From NCBI RefSeq assembly GCF_043195105.1, contig NZ_JBAFWO010000002.1: a stretch of 64,000 nucleotides of DNA; one strand, given 5' to 3'. Below the pieces are notes generated by a model. The model made no database searches and was not told the DNA's origin. It saw nothing but the letters and a program-made list of their open reading frames with translations. The translations under genes and the position numbers were made by a program. Origin of the DNA: NCEH01 sp002257205. Its GTDB lineage: Bacteria > Pseudomonadota > Alphaproteobacteria > Rhizobiales > Xanthobacteraceae. Below, one piece after another: positions 33,112 through 41,621 of the stretch. Within the stretch, counting starts at the first letter, position 1, and the number at the start of each line of letters is the position of its first letter.

Positions 33112-34188
33112 TCAGCGTGTGAGCTTTTCCAGGGTCTCCGCCGCAAGCCGGCGGGTGAGCTCGCCCGCCGGCAGGTGCCGGGCGAGGCGCGCGGCCTGGC
33201 CGGACCACAGATTGGAGAATGCGTCCGACCCTTCCGCCTCGGCCTCCGCGCGCAGCGGCGCGAGCGCGCCGCCGGCCAGCGGAAAGCTTGGCGCATCGGG
33301 GCTGAGTGGGCCGATTTCCCGCATGATCCTGTTCATGACGCCGCGCGCGGGCCGGCCGGTGAACAGGTTGGTCAGGGCGGTGCTCTGATCGTCGGCGGCG
33401 TCCAGCGCCGCGCGATGCAGCGCCGACACGTTTGCCTCGGGGCTGAACAGATAGGCCGTGCCGATCTGCACCGCCGACGCGCCCAGCGCCAGGGCCGCGA
33501 GGATGCCGCGCGCGTCGGCGATGGCGCCGGCGGCGATCACGGGCACGGAAACCGCGTCCACCACCTGCGGCACCAAGGCGAAGGTGCCGGATTGGCGGGT
33601 CAGGTCGTCGCTCAAGAAATGCCCGCGATGGCCCCCGGCCTCCAGCCCCATGGCGATGATGGCGTCGCATCCGTGCTGTTCCAGCCAGACCGCCTCGGCG
33701 ACGCAGGTGGCGGAGGAGATGACCTTCGCGCCGGTGGCCTTCACGCGCGCCAGCAGATCGGCTTCGGGCAGGCCGAAATGGAAGCTCACCACCTTGGGCC
33801 GCTCGGCCTCGACGATGGAGCAGAAGGCGTCATCGAACGGTGCGCGGCCACCGGCGGGAATCGGTACCTCGGGATCAAGGCCGCGTTCCAGATAATAAGG
33901 CGCAAGGCGCGCCCGCCAGCGCAGCGCGCCCTGGGGGTCCGGCTGCGGCGGGGTGTGGCAAAAGAAGTTCAGGTTGAGCGGGCGCCCCGCAAGGCCGGGA
34001 CGCATCGCGTCGAGATTGGCGCGCAGCTGGTCCGGGGTGAGGAGGGCGCAGGGCAGGGAGGCGAGGCCTCCCGCCGTGCCCACCGCGACAGCCAGCTCGG
34101 GGGAGCCGGGGCCGGCCATGGGCGCGAGCAGGATCGGGATGTCGATGCCGAAAAGGTCGAGGATGCGGCGGTCGGGCCATTGAGTCAT
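33112..34188 (-). CDS. Nitronate monooxygenase family protein
   Basis: The FMN-dependent TIM-barrel enzyme has 358 residues. It opens LFGIDIPILLAPMAGPGSPE (phosphate-binding start of the family) and carries the signature GLEAGGHRGHF near the catalytic site and ALGASAVQIGTAYL for FMN binding. Members oxidise toxic propionate-3-nitronate or alkyl nitronates, while related proteins act on other substrates. The ATG at 34188 has AAGAGG upstream. It is divergent from a LysR gene with a palindrome between, so LysR control is likely. Confidence 0.9.
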   Translation of the reverse strand: MTQWPDRRILDLFGIDIPILLAPMAGPGSPELAVAVGTAGGLASLPCALLTPDQLRANLDAMRPGLAGRPLNLNFFCHTPPQPDPQGALRWRARLAPYYLERGLDPEVPIPAGGRAPFDDAFCSIVEAERPKVVSFHFGLPEADLLARVKATGAKVISSATCVAEAVWLEQHGCDAIIAMGLEAGGHRGHFLSDDLTRQSGTFALVPQVVDAVSVPVIAAGAIADARGILAALALGASAVQIGTAYLFSPEANVSALHRAALDAADDQSTALTNLFTGRPARGVMNRIMREIGPLSPDAPSFPLAGGALAPLRAEAEAEGSDAFSNLWSGQAARLARHLPAGELTRRLAAETLEKLTR

Positions 34189-34289
34189 GGCATTTGCCTC
34201 TTGAGGGCTGGCGGAGCGGTGCGGGCGGCGCCGGGTCCGCAATCAGATCGTGGGGCTGAGGGTATCGCGTTGACGGAACGTTCTTCAAA

Positions 34290-34317
34290 TGAGAATATAA
34301 TTCATAAATCATTCTCA
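34290..34317. promoter_or_regulatory. Candidate LysR operator between nitronate monooxygenase and LysR genes
   Basis: TGAGAAT (34290-34296) and ATTCTCA (34311-34317) form a perfect inverted repeat with a 14-base AT-rich core, placed in the divergent promoter region 26 bases before the LysR start. Confidence 0.55.
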
Positions 34318-34342
34318 AAATCAGTTCAAGCGGGCGGCAGCC

Positions 34343-35212
34343 TTGGATTTCTCGACCCTTGAAATTTTCCTGTCCGTGGCCGAGACGCGCAGCGTGACCC
34401 GCGCGGCGGAGCGCCTTGGCCGCGTGCCGTCCAATGTCACCACCCGTTTGCGGCAGCTTGAAGAGGATCTCGGCGTCGCCTTGTTCCTGCGCGAGGGCAA
34501 GCGCATGGACCTGACCGCCGAGGGCCGGACCTATCTGGTTTTCGCGCGCCGCATCCTCTCGCTCGGCGCCGAGGCGCGCGGCGCCCTGCACCCCGGTCTT
34601 CCCACGGGTCGGCTGCGGATCGGCGCCATGGAGAGCACGGCGGCAAGCCGCCTGCCGGCCCCGCTCGCCGCCTTCCATCGCGCATGGCCGGACGTGGATC
34701 TTGAACTGAAGACCGGCACCAGCCGCGCCCTCATGGCGGATGTGCTCGGGCATGAGCTCGACTGCGCCCTGGTGGCGCGCCTGCCGGGGGAGGAGGGCTA
34801 CGACCCCTTCCTTATCCCGGACCTGGAAAGCCGAGCGGTGTTCGAGGAAGAGCTGATGCTGGTGCTTCCCGCCAGCCACCCGCCCGTGCGCACGGCGGAT
34901 GACCTGGAGGTGAAGCGGCTCGCGGCGCTGGAGGCGGGGTGCACCTATCGCCGGGTGGTTGAGACCTGGCTCGCCCGATCCGGCGCGCGGGAGCACGCGC
35001 TTCGGCCGCTGGATCTGCGCTCCTATCACGCGATCCTCGCCTGCATCGCGGCCGGCGGCTGTTTCGGCGTGGTTCCGCGCTCCGTGCTCGATCTCCACCC
35101 CAGCGTGCCGGGCGTGGCCTGCCAGACCCTGGCCGGGACGGAGACGGTCTTTATTCGCCGGCGCGGCTTCCAATCCGCGGCCTGTGACACCTTCCTTGCG
35201 GCATTTGGGTGA
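34343..35212 (+). CDS. LysR-family transcriptional regulator
   Basis: The regulator has 289 residues. The N-terminal helix-turn-helix reads FLSVAETRSVTRAAERLGRV and then PSNVTTRLRQLEEDLGVALF, followed by the effector-binding domain (about 90-289, GRLRIGAMESTAASRLPAPL). The start is a TTG at 34343, where the family alignment begins exactly (LDFSTLEIFLSVAE). No in-frame ATG fits. It is divergent from the nitronate monooxygenase gene and is its probable regulator. Confidence 0.9.
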   Translation: MDFSTLEIFLSVAETRSVTRAAERLGRVPSNVTTRLRQLEEDLGVALFLREGKRMDLTAEGRTYLVFARRILSLGAEARGALHPGLPTGRLRIGAMESTAASRLPAPLAAFHRAWPDVDLELKTGTSRALMADVLGHELDCALVARLPGEEGYDPFLIPDLESRAVFEEELMLVLPASHPPVRTADDLEVKRLAALEAGCTYRRVVETWLARSGAREHALRPLDLRSYHAILACIAAGGCFGVVPRSVLDLHPSVPGVACQTLAGTETVFIRRRGFQSAACDTFLAAFG

Positions 35213-35245
35213 AGCGCGGCAAATTCAGGGGGCGCGCCTGCACCC

Positions 35246-35416
35246 CTATGGGGTGATGACGACGTCGATGAAGCCGCTGCCGGGAATCCGTTCCAGGTCC
35301 GTGCGCTGCGGCTGCGGCGCGTCGATATCCTGGTCCTCAAAGTCCCAATATTTCGGAATGGCGGCCACATCCTTGCCCGCCGTCTGAGGATGAGCCGGCC
35401 GAGCCCGAAGCTGTTC
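35246..35416 (-). pseudogene. Possible gene remnant or small ORF upstream of the hydrolase cassette
   Basis: Leftward from 35416 an open frame without ATG runs to a TAG at 35246. Its last 40 codons, from a GTG at 35368, encode AAIPKYWDFEDQDIDAPQPQ and then RTDLERIPGSGFIDVVITP, which has protein-like composition unlike the shadows around it. There is no good ribosome site, and an in-frame TGA stands at 35417-35419. It may be the 3' remnant of a displaced gene or a short unrecognised protein. Confidence 0.25.
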
Positions 35417-35419
35417 TCA

Positions 35420-35766
35420 GTGTGGTGCGTTTCCGCAATATATACAACTATAGATAAATGTTTTGTGAGGGCTCATCCCTCAGTGCCTGTTCGATTCGAG
35501 CGCAATAGAAATAAAAACGAATTCAATCGTATAAGGAGTGTGCTGCCCATGCGCTCGGGAATCTATAGATATTAAGCCGTCAAAAAGAAATAAACCCCGG
35601 AACGGAAAATTGGGCAGAAATTTTCATTTATCATAACCAAAGGTTGTGCTTTCTTTCGAGGCGGGGCTTGGGGCGCGACCGCTGCCGCCAGGCGGATATT
35701 TTCCTTCGCCAGGCGCGGACTTTCGACACTGAGCCAAGGTTCTGAAAGTTGAATCCGGGGGCGCAG
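35420..35766. other. AT-richer leader region of the hydrolase cassette
   Basis: This stretch is clearly less GC-rich than its surroundings. It holds a hairpin TGAGGG-CTCAT-CCCTCA (35465-35481) and an eight-codon frame encoding MRSGIYRY that ends in TAA at 35573-35575, with AAGGAG about ten bases before its ATG. The promoter of the following five-gene cassette should lie here. No confident -35/-10 pair was picked out. Confidence 0.4.
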
Positions 35767-37500
35767 ATGGTAAAGCTTGGCCAGGATGTAATCGATATCG
35801 GCAAGACCCGCGTCGGCCAGGAATATGTCTGGGGCGCGCACGTTCCCCTCAATAATCCAAATTGGGCCGGCCCCTGGGATTGCGCGGAATTTACATCCTG
35901 GTGCGCGTATCAGGCCTATGGGCAGATCTTCGGCGGTGGATCGACCCGGGATTTATCCAAGGCCGATCCCTATTCCGGATACTGGTATTCGGAGGCGCGC
36001 AAATCCGGCACCGCCATTTCCTGGCTGGATGCCCTGAAGATTCCCGGCGCGGCCCTCATTCGCGCACCGGGGCCGGGCAAGATCGGCCATGTGGCGTTCG
36101 CGATGGGCGACAATGATCATACGCTGGAAGCGCGCGGCGCCGCCGATGGCGTCGGCATCTTCGGCAAGGCCACCATGCGCCCCTGGGGTATCGGCTGGCT
36201 GCTTCCCGGCGTCGAATATCTGGCCGGCGACCACCTGCCGAAGGCGGTCGCCACCCCGGCGGCGACAACCCTGCCCGCCGGCTATTTCTGGCTTCGCCGT
36301 CCCCTTTTCAAGGGCGGGGCGGTGGTCGCGGTGCAGCGTGCTTTGGCCCGTAATGGCGTGGATCCGGGGCCGATCGACGGCGAATTCGGCCCGCTGACGA
36401 GCACGGCCGTGCTGTCGTTTCAGGTGATGAAGGGGCTGGAAGTCGACGGTGTGGTCGGCCCCAATACGGCAAAGGCGCTTGGCCTTTCCTATCCGATCGC
36501 ACCCGAAGCGTCGGACGATCGCGCCTTCAGGCAGGCCCAATCTCCGCGCGGGCCGGACACTGTCCCGCTGCCCGTGCCGCCCGCGGCGTTCGACGGCGTC
36601 GTGGGCATTGCCCAGATCGGCACGACGTTCAAGGCGACCACCGCTTCGGGATTCACGTTCAATTTCGCATCGATCGATGATTATACCGACGATATGTGGC
36701 GGCTGGGCCTGTTTCAGGGCAAGACCGCGATCCGCGATACAAAACAGTTCGGGACATTTGCGGCGGATGACTTTCCCGGCTTCGGCCAATGGGCCCATTT
36801 CATCGAGCCGACGCTATCCGCCGAGGGCGGCGCCCGCTTCGCGACATTGAATACGTATGACCGGGCCGCGTTCACCTTCGGTGCGCCGCAATTCGCGGCT
36901 CACACCCCGGGCAAGAACTTCATCCTCTATTTGCGCCGACTGCTGGCGCTTTCCGATGCCGCGAAGCATTTTCCGGAATTGTCGTTGCGCCAGAACAACG
37001 CTGGAAAGGCCCGTGTTCATCTCGATACCGGCAACGGCTTCAAGGATCTTGAAGAAGAAGTGTCGGTGGTGCGGCCGAACGGCAAGACGGATGTGCAGCT
37101 CGTCCATCTCATGGCCTATCTCAATCCCTCCGCGACCCAGATCGATGCGGCGGAGCTCTCGGCGTCGGCGCGCCTGATCAACTGGCTGCGCCTCGATCCC
37201 ACGACCAAGGAGATCCAGATCGGCGTGTTCGTCGATCAGTGCAAGAAAAATATCGCGCTCGCAAAGAAAGAGATAAAAGGTTTTACCGGAAATGACTGGG
37301 TCTGCGCGCTTTGGATTGCCGACATGTTGCACCAGGGGCGCGGCACCTATCGCGAGATGAGCGCCGCCCTGGCATCGGGAAACCCGGAGGAGCGGCTGAA
37401 GGACATCGGCCGGCGCGACTACGCCTCGCGTATCGACACCGTGGATGCCGGCGTGGCGAAACTGAAGGCGAGCGGCGTGATGAGCGGGTTCACGGTTTGA
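35767..37500 (+). CDS. Multidomain peptidoglycan hydrolase-like protein (NlpC/CHAP-like, PG-binding)
   Basis: The predicted protein has 577 residues. The N-terminal papain-like amidase/peptidase domain (about 5-150) has its likely nucleophile Cys39 in WDCAEFTSWCAYQAYG and histidine near 108 in KIGHVAFAMGDNDHTLEARG. A PG_binding_1 domain follows at about 180-240 (AVVAVQRALARNGVDPGPID, then GVVGPNTAKALGL). The C-terminal half (about 275-577) is of a type I cannot name, with a glutamate-containing HFIEPTLSAEGG and TYDRAAFTFGAPQFAAHTPG, suggestive of a second lytic activity. No signal peptide is visible. The ATG at 35767 follows a G-rich site, and a TTG at 35749 is possible. It is first in a five-gene rightward cassette. 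Confidence 0.8.
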   Translation: MVKLGQDVIDIGKTRVGQEYVWGAHVPLNNPNWAGPWDCAEFTSWCAYQAYGQIFGGGSTRDLSKADPYSGYWYSEARKSGTAISWLDALKIPGAALIRAPGPGKIGHVAFAMGDNDHTLEARGAADGVGIFGKATMRPWGIGWLLPGVEYLAGDHLPKAVATPAATTLPAGYFWLRRPLFKGGAVVAVQRALARNGVDPGPIDGEFGPLTSTAVLSFQVMKGLEVDGVVGPNTAKALGLSYPIAPEASDDRAFRQAQSPRGPDTVPLPVPPAAFDGVVGIAQIGTTFKATTASGFTFNFASIDDYTDDMWRLGLFQGKTAIRDTKQFGTFAADDFPGFGQWAHFIEPTLSAEGGARFATLNTYDRAAFTFGAPQFAAHTPGKNFILYLRRLLALSDAAKHFPELSLRQNNAGKARVHLDTGNGFKDLEEEVSVVRPNGKTDVQLVHLMAYLNPSATQIDAAELSASARLINWLRLDPTTKEIQIGVFVDQCKKNIALAKKEIKGFTGNDWVCALWIADMLHQGRGTYREMSAALASGNPEERLKDIGRRDYASRIDTVDAGVAKLKASGVMSGFTV

Positions 37501-37513
37501 GCGGGGGAGCGTC

Positions 37514-38347
37514 ATGAGGTGGCCGGGCAAAACTATATCGAACGGCATCGCAAGCATCCTGATCTTGGGCGCCATCTTGGGCGCCGCGCTCGTGTCCGGC
37601 GCGCAACCCGCGTTCGCGCAGGGCGCCGTGCCGGATGTACTTCCGACCTTGGGCACCAAGCTGGTCGGCCTGTTTGTCGTCGCCACCTTGATGGAATCCG
37701 CCCTCGCCGCCATTTTCAACTGGCGCCTTTACCGCGAATTCTTTAACGGCCGCGCGGTCAAGACCCTGGTGATGGCAGTGGTCGGCTATGCCGTGGTGGT
37801 GACGTTCAATTACGACATCTTCCAGCAGATCGTGGTGCTTTCCGGCGGCGTGGGCGCAGGTGACGGGGTGTCCCGGCTCCTGTCGGCGCTGGTGCTCGCT
37901 GGCGGCAGCGCGGCGGTCTATGAAGTGTTCAAGGCGCTGGGCCTGCGCCCGCCGGTCGAGCCGGAGGCGGCGCGCAAGCCGCCGGAGGACAAGGCCAGGG
38001 TGTCGGTGCGGATCGTCCGCAAGCGGGCGGTCGGGGAGGTGACGGTGCATTTCGACACGCTCGCCGATCCAGCCTTGGCCGTGAGCGCCGCGCCGGCCCT
38101 GGTGGGGGTGATCGGCGACCGGCGATCCCTATGGCAGCGCCTGAGAAGCCTGTTCTTCGCCGATCCCGCGCGCGTGCCCATGTATGGCGGCCGCACGGTG
38201 GAGGCCGGCGCGCGCGTCTATCGCGTTTCGCTCAGCTACATGCTGCCGGCGGAAGATGCCGACGCGCCACCGGTGCCGGTTTCGCAGACCATCTATACGG
38301 GCCGCTTCGGGGGCCGCGCGATCATCGATTTCGTCTGCACGGTGTGA
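37514..38347 (+). CDS. Unrecognised membrane protein of the hydrolase cassette
   Basis: The product has 277 residues. An N-terminal signal or anchor (about 8-36, ASILILGAILGAALVSGAQP, then AFAQ) is followed by hydrophobic segments at about 47-66, 80-97 and 110-140, then a soluble beta-rich tail (about 160-277; SVRIVRKRAVGEVTVHFDTL). I do not recognise the family. The gene starts 13 bases after the peptidoglycan-hydrolase stop with a strong GGGGGAG site, so the two are probably co-translated in similar amounts. A pore- or holin-like role for the hydrolase is a hypothesis from the gene order only. Confidence 0.78.
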   Translation: MRWPGKTISNGIASILILGAILGAALVSGAQPAFAQGAVPDVLPTLGTKLVGLFVVATLMESALAAIFNWRLYREFFNGRAVKTLVMAVVGYAVVVTFNYDIFQQIVVLSGGVGAGDGVSRLLSALVLAGGSAAVYEVFKALGLRPPVEPEAARKPPEDKARVSVRIVRKRAVGEVTVHFDTLADPALAVSAAPALVGVIGDRRSLWQRLRSLFFADPARVPMYGGRTVEAGARVYRVSLSYMLPAEDADAPPVPVSQTIYTGRFGGRAIIDFVCTV

Positions 38348-38382
38348 TCCGTGGCGGGGATTTTCAAAGCGGGGAACGCATC

Positions 38383-39504
38383 ATGACGAACCGCGCGGGC
38401 ACGGCGGCGCAGAGCCTGGATCGGGCGACGCCCGCGCTGGCTTTGTCGGGCGGGGGATTTCGCGCGGTTCTGTTTCATTGCGGCGCGCTCATGCGCCTCA
38501 ATGAACTCGGCGTGCTTACCCGCATCACCCGAATCTCCAGCGTTTCCGGTGGCGCCATCGCCAATGGCATGCTGGCGGCGGCCTGGCCGCGCCTGGAGGT
38601 GAAGGACGGTGTGTTCATCAATCTGGACCGCGAAGTCATCGCCCCGTTGCGCAGCTTTTGCCGCCGCTCCATAGATACCATGGCGCTCGGATGGGGCGCG
38701 CTGCTGCCGGGCAAGTCGGTCGGCGATGTTCTGGCGGACAGCTATGACGAGATGTTCGGCGGCATCACCTTGCAAGACTTGCCGGATCTGCCGCAATTCG
38801 TGTTCAACGCCACGAATTTGCAGACCGGACGCCTCGTGCGCATGCAGAAGCTGCGGCTTGCCGACTATACCATCGGCCAGATCGCCAATCCCACCATCCG
38901 GCTGGCGGTGGCGGTGGCCGCTTCGAGCGCGTTTCCGCCCGTCCTCTCGCCGGTCGAGATCATCGTCGATCCGCAGGCGTGGGAGGCGCTTCCCGGGGCG
39001 GTCCATCATGGTGATCTGGCCTATGGCAAGACGCTGAATCTCACCGACGGCGGCGCCTACGATAATCTCGGCCTGGAGACGATCGACGAGTTCAACCCGG
39101 TCATCGTGAGCGATGCCGGGGCGCCGTTCGGGCTGGAGGCAGCGGCGAACACGCTCTGGGCGGCGCAACTCATGCGCGCGCTCGATATCGCCACGGACCA
39201 GGCCCGCGGCCTGCGCAAGCGCCTGCTGTTCGCCCGCTGCGAGGCCGAGCATCGCGCGGTGGCGTTTTGCGGCATCGACGGCACGCCCGCCGCCTATCCG
39301 GCGGCGCAGATTTTGCGGGCCGACCCGGTCCTGACCGCGACCCTGGCGCGCCTGCGCACGCGCCTCAACCCATTCTCAGAGCAGGAGCAGGGGCGCCTGA
39401 TCAATTGGGGTTGGCTGATGATGGACGTGGCCTTGCGCTCCTTCGTTACGACCGGTGCCCCCGCGCCGGCCGCCCTGCCCATGCCGCAATATCCGCTCGC
39501 CTAA
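38383..39504 (+). CDS. Patatin-like phospholipase
   Basis: The predicted lipid acyl hydrolase has 373 residues. The oxyanion loop is ALSGGGFRAVLFHCGALMRL (G23-G25, R27). The catalytic serine is near residue 55 in ISSVSGGAIAN. The dyad aspartate near 222 lies in LTDGGAYDNLGLE. All elements of a patatin serine-aspartate dyad are present, so activity on membrane lipids is expected. No signal peptide is visible. The ATG at 38383 (GGGGAA upstream) is 35 bases after the membrane-protein gene. Standalone patatins exist, but the neighbours set this one apart. Confidence 0.9.
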   Translation: MTNRAGTAAQSLDRATPALALSGGGFRAVLFHCGALMRLNELGVLTRITRISSVSGGAIANGMLAAAWPRLEVKDGVFINLDREVIAPLRSFCRRSIDTMALGWGALLPGKSVGDVLADSYDEMFGGITLQDLPDLPQFVFNATNLQTGRLVRMQKLRLADYTIGQIANPTIRLAVAVAASSAFPPVLSPVEIIVDPQAWEALPGAVHHGDLAYGKTLNLTDGGAYDNLGLETIDEFNPVIVSDAGAPFGLEAAANTLWAAQLMRALDIATDQARGLRKRLLFARCEAEHRAVAFCGIDGTPAAYPAAQILRADPVLTATLARLRTRLNPFSEQEQGRLINWGWLMMDVALRSFVTTGAPAPAALPMPQYPLA

Positions 39505-39660
39505 CCCGCGGGCGCAGGTAGATCTTCCGCGGATCTTCGCACGTCGCGGCGCGGACCTTCCGTTCCGTAAAATAGACTCGGCAGCGCACCAAATGCGTGT
39601 ATGTTTTGAACGAGTAACACGCACGGAACATCAAGCAGGACGGGTCGCCGAGATGGGCCT

Positions 39661-41619
39661 ATGACACGCGCCACCTATCCGATTCCAGCTTTGCGGCGGC
39701 TGCGCGTCTACGCCTTCGATCCGCAAGCCTCGACCCGCGTGGAGACGGCGCGAGTCAATGTCGCGATCATTTCCCTGCCGTGGGAAGCGGAGGATGAGCT
39801 CGGCGAATATCTGGAGCCCGGCCCGGTCAATACCTATCTTGAAGTGGTCGATTTTGATCCGGTCAGCGAGCAATTCTATGAGCCGGTCGATTTGAATAAC
39901 TCGTTTCTTCTGGCGCAGGACGGGCTCGCGCCGTCGGAAGGCGATCCAAGGTTTCACCAGCAGATGGTGTTCGCCGTGGCCATGAAAACCATCAAGGCCT
40001 TCGAGCGGGCGCTGGGTCGCACAGTTTTCTGGTCGCCGCGCCGTAATCCCGAAACCGGGATTTTCGAGCGTGTTGACCGGCTGCGTGTTTATCCGCATGC
40101 GCTGCGGGAAGCAAATGCCTATTACAGCCCGACTCAGAAGGCGCTGCTGTTCGGTTATTTCAAGAGTTCGACCTTGCATGCCGGGGCAAGCTGGGTATTC
40201 ACCGCCCTGTCCCATGATGTGATTGCGCACGAAACCACCCATGCCATCGTCGATGGGATGCACCGTCATTATATCGAGCCGACCAGCGAGGACAGCCTCG
40301 CGTTCCATGAGGCATTCGCCGACATCGTCGCGCTGATGTCCCATTTCACCCTCAGCGAAGCGGTCCATGACGCGATTTCCGTCCATGGCGGCAATCTCGA
40401 CGAGCGCACCTTGATGAGCGGGCTCGCGCGGCAGTTCGGCGCCGCGATCGGCCGTCCGGGCGCACTGCGCGAGGCGATCGACGTGGACATGGGCGGCACG
40501 CCGGACCCGACCGCGCTCGATCGCATCACCGAGCCGCACGCGCGCGGCGCGGTGCTCGTGTCGGCGGTGTTCGACGCGTTTCTCACCATTTATCGCCGCC
40601 GTACGGCGGACCTGTTGCGGATTGCCAATATCAGCATCGACAAGGGCGCGCGCCGCGAACTGCACCCGGACCTGACGGCCCGGCTGACGCGCGAGGCGGT
40701 GAAGGCGGCCGACCATGTGCTGCGCATGTGCATCCGCGCGCTGGATTATCTGCCCCCGGTGGATGTGCGCTTCGGCGAGTTTCTCCGCGCCCTCGTCACC
40801 GCCGATGCCGACCTCGTACCTGACGATCCCTTCGGCTATCGCCTCGCTATGGTGGAAGCGTTCCGCAGCCGCGGCATCGTGCCGGAAAACTGCCTCTCGC
40901 TGGCCGTGGACAGCCTGTTGTGGGAGCGGCCCGAGGACGTCCTGAAGCTCGATGCGATTCCCGGACTTCAGCTCGACCCGGTCTTCGATCGGGTGGGCGC
41001 GGCGCAGCGCGCGGCGGAGAATGTGGAAGCGGTCGAGAAGTGGTTTTTCCAAAGCGAGGATCAAGGCAAGGATGATTATGACGACGACGACGGTGAAACC
41101 GAAGGTAAAGGCGAGGACAGCAAGGATCTATGCTGGCAAAAGGCCTGCGGTGTCATTTTTCGCGAAGATCTGATGCCGGAAAAGGGGCCGTTGAAGTCCA
41201 TTCTGTTCAATTGCGATAAGAGCGGCAGGCTGATCCGCAAGCTGCCGCCGGCGGAAATCCAGCAGGTGCGCACGACCCGCCGCGCAGGTCCCGATGGCCA
41301 GGACATCCGCCAGTTGATCATCGAGGTGACGCAGGAGCGCCGTGGCTTTTTCGATCCGGTTGTTCAGAAAGACCAGGATCTGGGGCGTAAGCCCTACCTT
41401 CCCGGCGATTTCATCTTCCGCGGCGGCGCCACCATGATCTTCGATCTGCGCAGCAAGAAGCTTCGGTATGTCATCCGAAAGCGGATCGACGACGAGGCAC
41501 GGCTGGCCGCCCATCGCGCTTTCCTCGCCGCCCACCGGCGCGGCGGGCTGCTGGGCGCCACCTATGGCAGCGGCGCCTTTCTCGAAGAGCCGTTCGCCAT
41601 GCTTCATCGGGGGGTCTAG
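39661..41619 (+). CDS. Gluzincin-type zinc metallopeptidase-like protein with acidic linker
   Basis: The predicted protein has 652 residues. The zinc motif HETTH (His190, Glu191, His194) sits in SHDVIAHETTHAIVDGMHRH, and a third ligand glutamate near 217 is in SLAFHEAFADIVALMSHF. This spacing and the E-x-F-A-D pattern resemble thermolysin-like (M4) peptidases. Upstream residues 1-150 and the C-terminal domain (about 490-652) are unknown. A highly acidic low-complexity linker lies at about 463-485 (GKDDYDDDDGETEGKGED). There is no signal peptide or visible propeptide. A 156-base gap precedes the gene, so it may have its own promoter. The next gene starts 2 bases after the stop. Confidence 0.82.
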   Translation: MTRATYPIPALRRLRVYAFDPQASTRVETARVNVAIISLPWEAEDELGEYLEPGPVNTYLEVVDFDPVSEQFYEPVDLNNSFLLAQDGLAPSEGDPRFHQQMVFAVAMKTIKAFERALGRTVFWSPRRNPETGIFERVDRLRVYPHALREANAYYSPTQKALLFGYFKSSTLHAGASWVFTALSHDVIAHETTHAIVDGMHRHYIEPTSEDSLAFHEAFADIVALMSHFTLSEAVHDAISVHGGNLDERTLMSGLARQFGAAIGRPGALREAIDVDMGGTPDPTALDRITEPHARGAVLVSAVFDAFLTIYRRRTADLLRIANISIDKGARRELHPDLTARLTREAVKAADHVLRMCIRALDYLPPVDVRFGEFLRALVTADADLVPDDPFGYRLAMVEAFRSRGIVPENCLSLAVDSLLWERPEDVLKLDAIPGLQLDPVFDRVGAAQRAAENVEAVEKWFFQSEDQGKDDYDDDDGETEGKGEDSKDLCWQKACGVIFREDLMPEKGPLKSILFNCDKSGRLIRKLPPAEIQQVRTTRRAGPDGQDIRQLIIEVTQERRGFFDPVVQKDQDLGRKPYLPGDFIFRGGATMIFDLRSKKLRYVIRKRIDDEARLAAHRAFLAAHRRGGLLGATYGSGAFLEEPFAMLHRGV

Positions 41620-41621
41620 CC

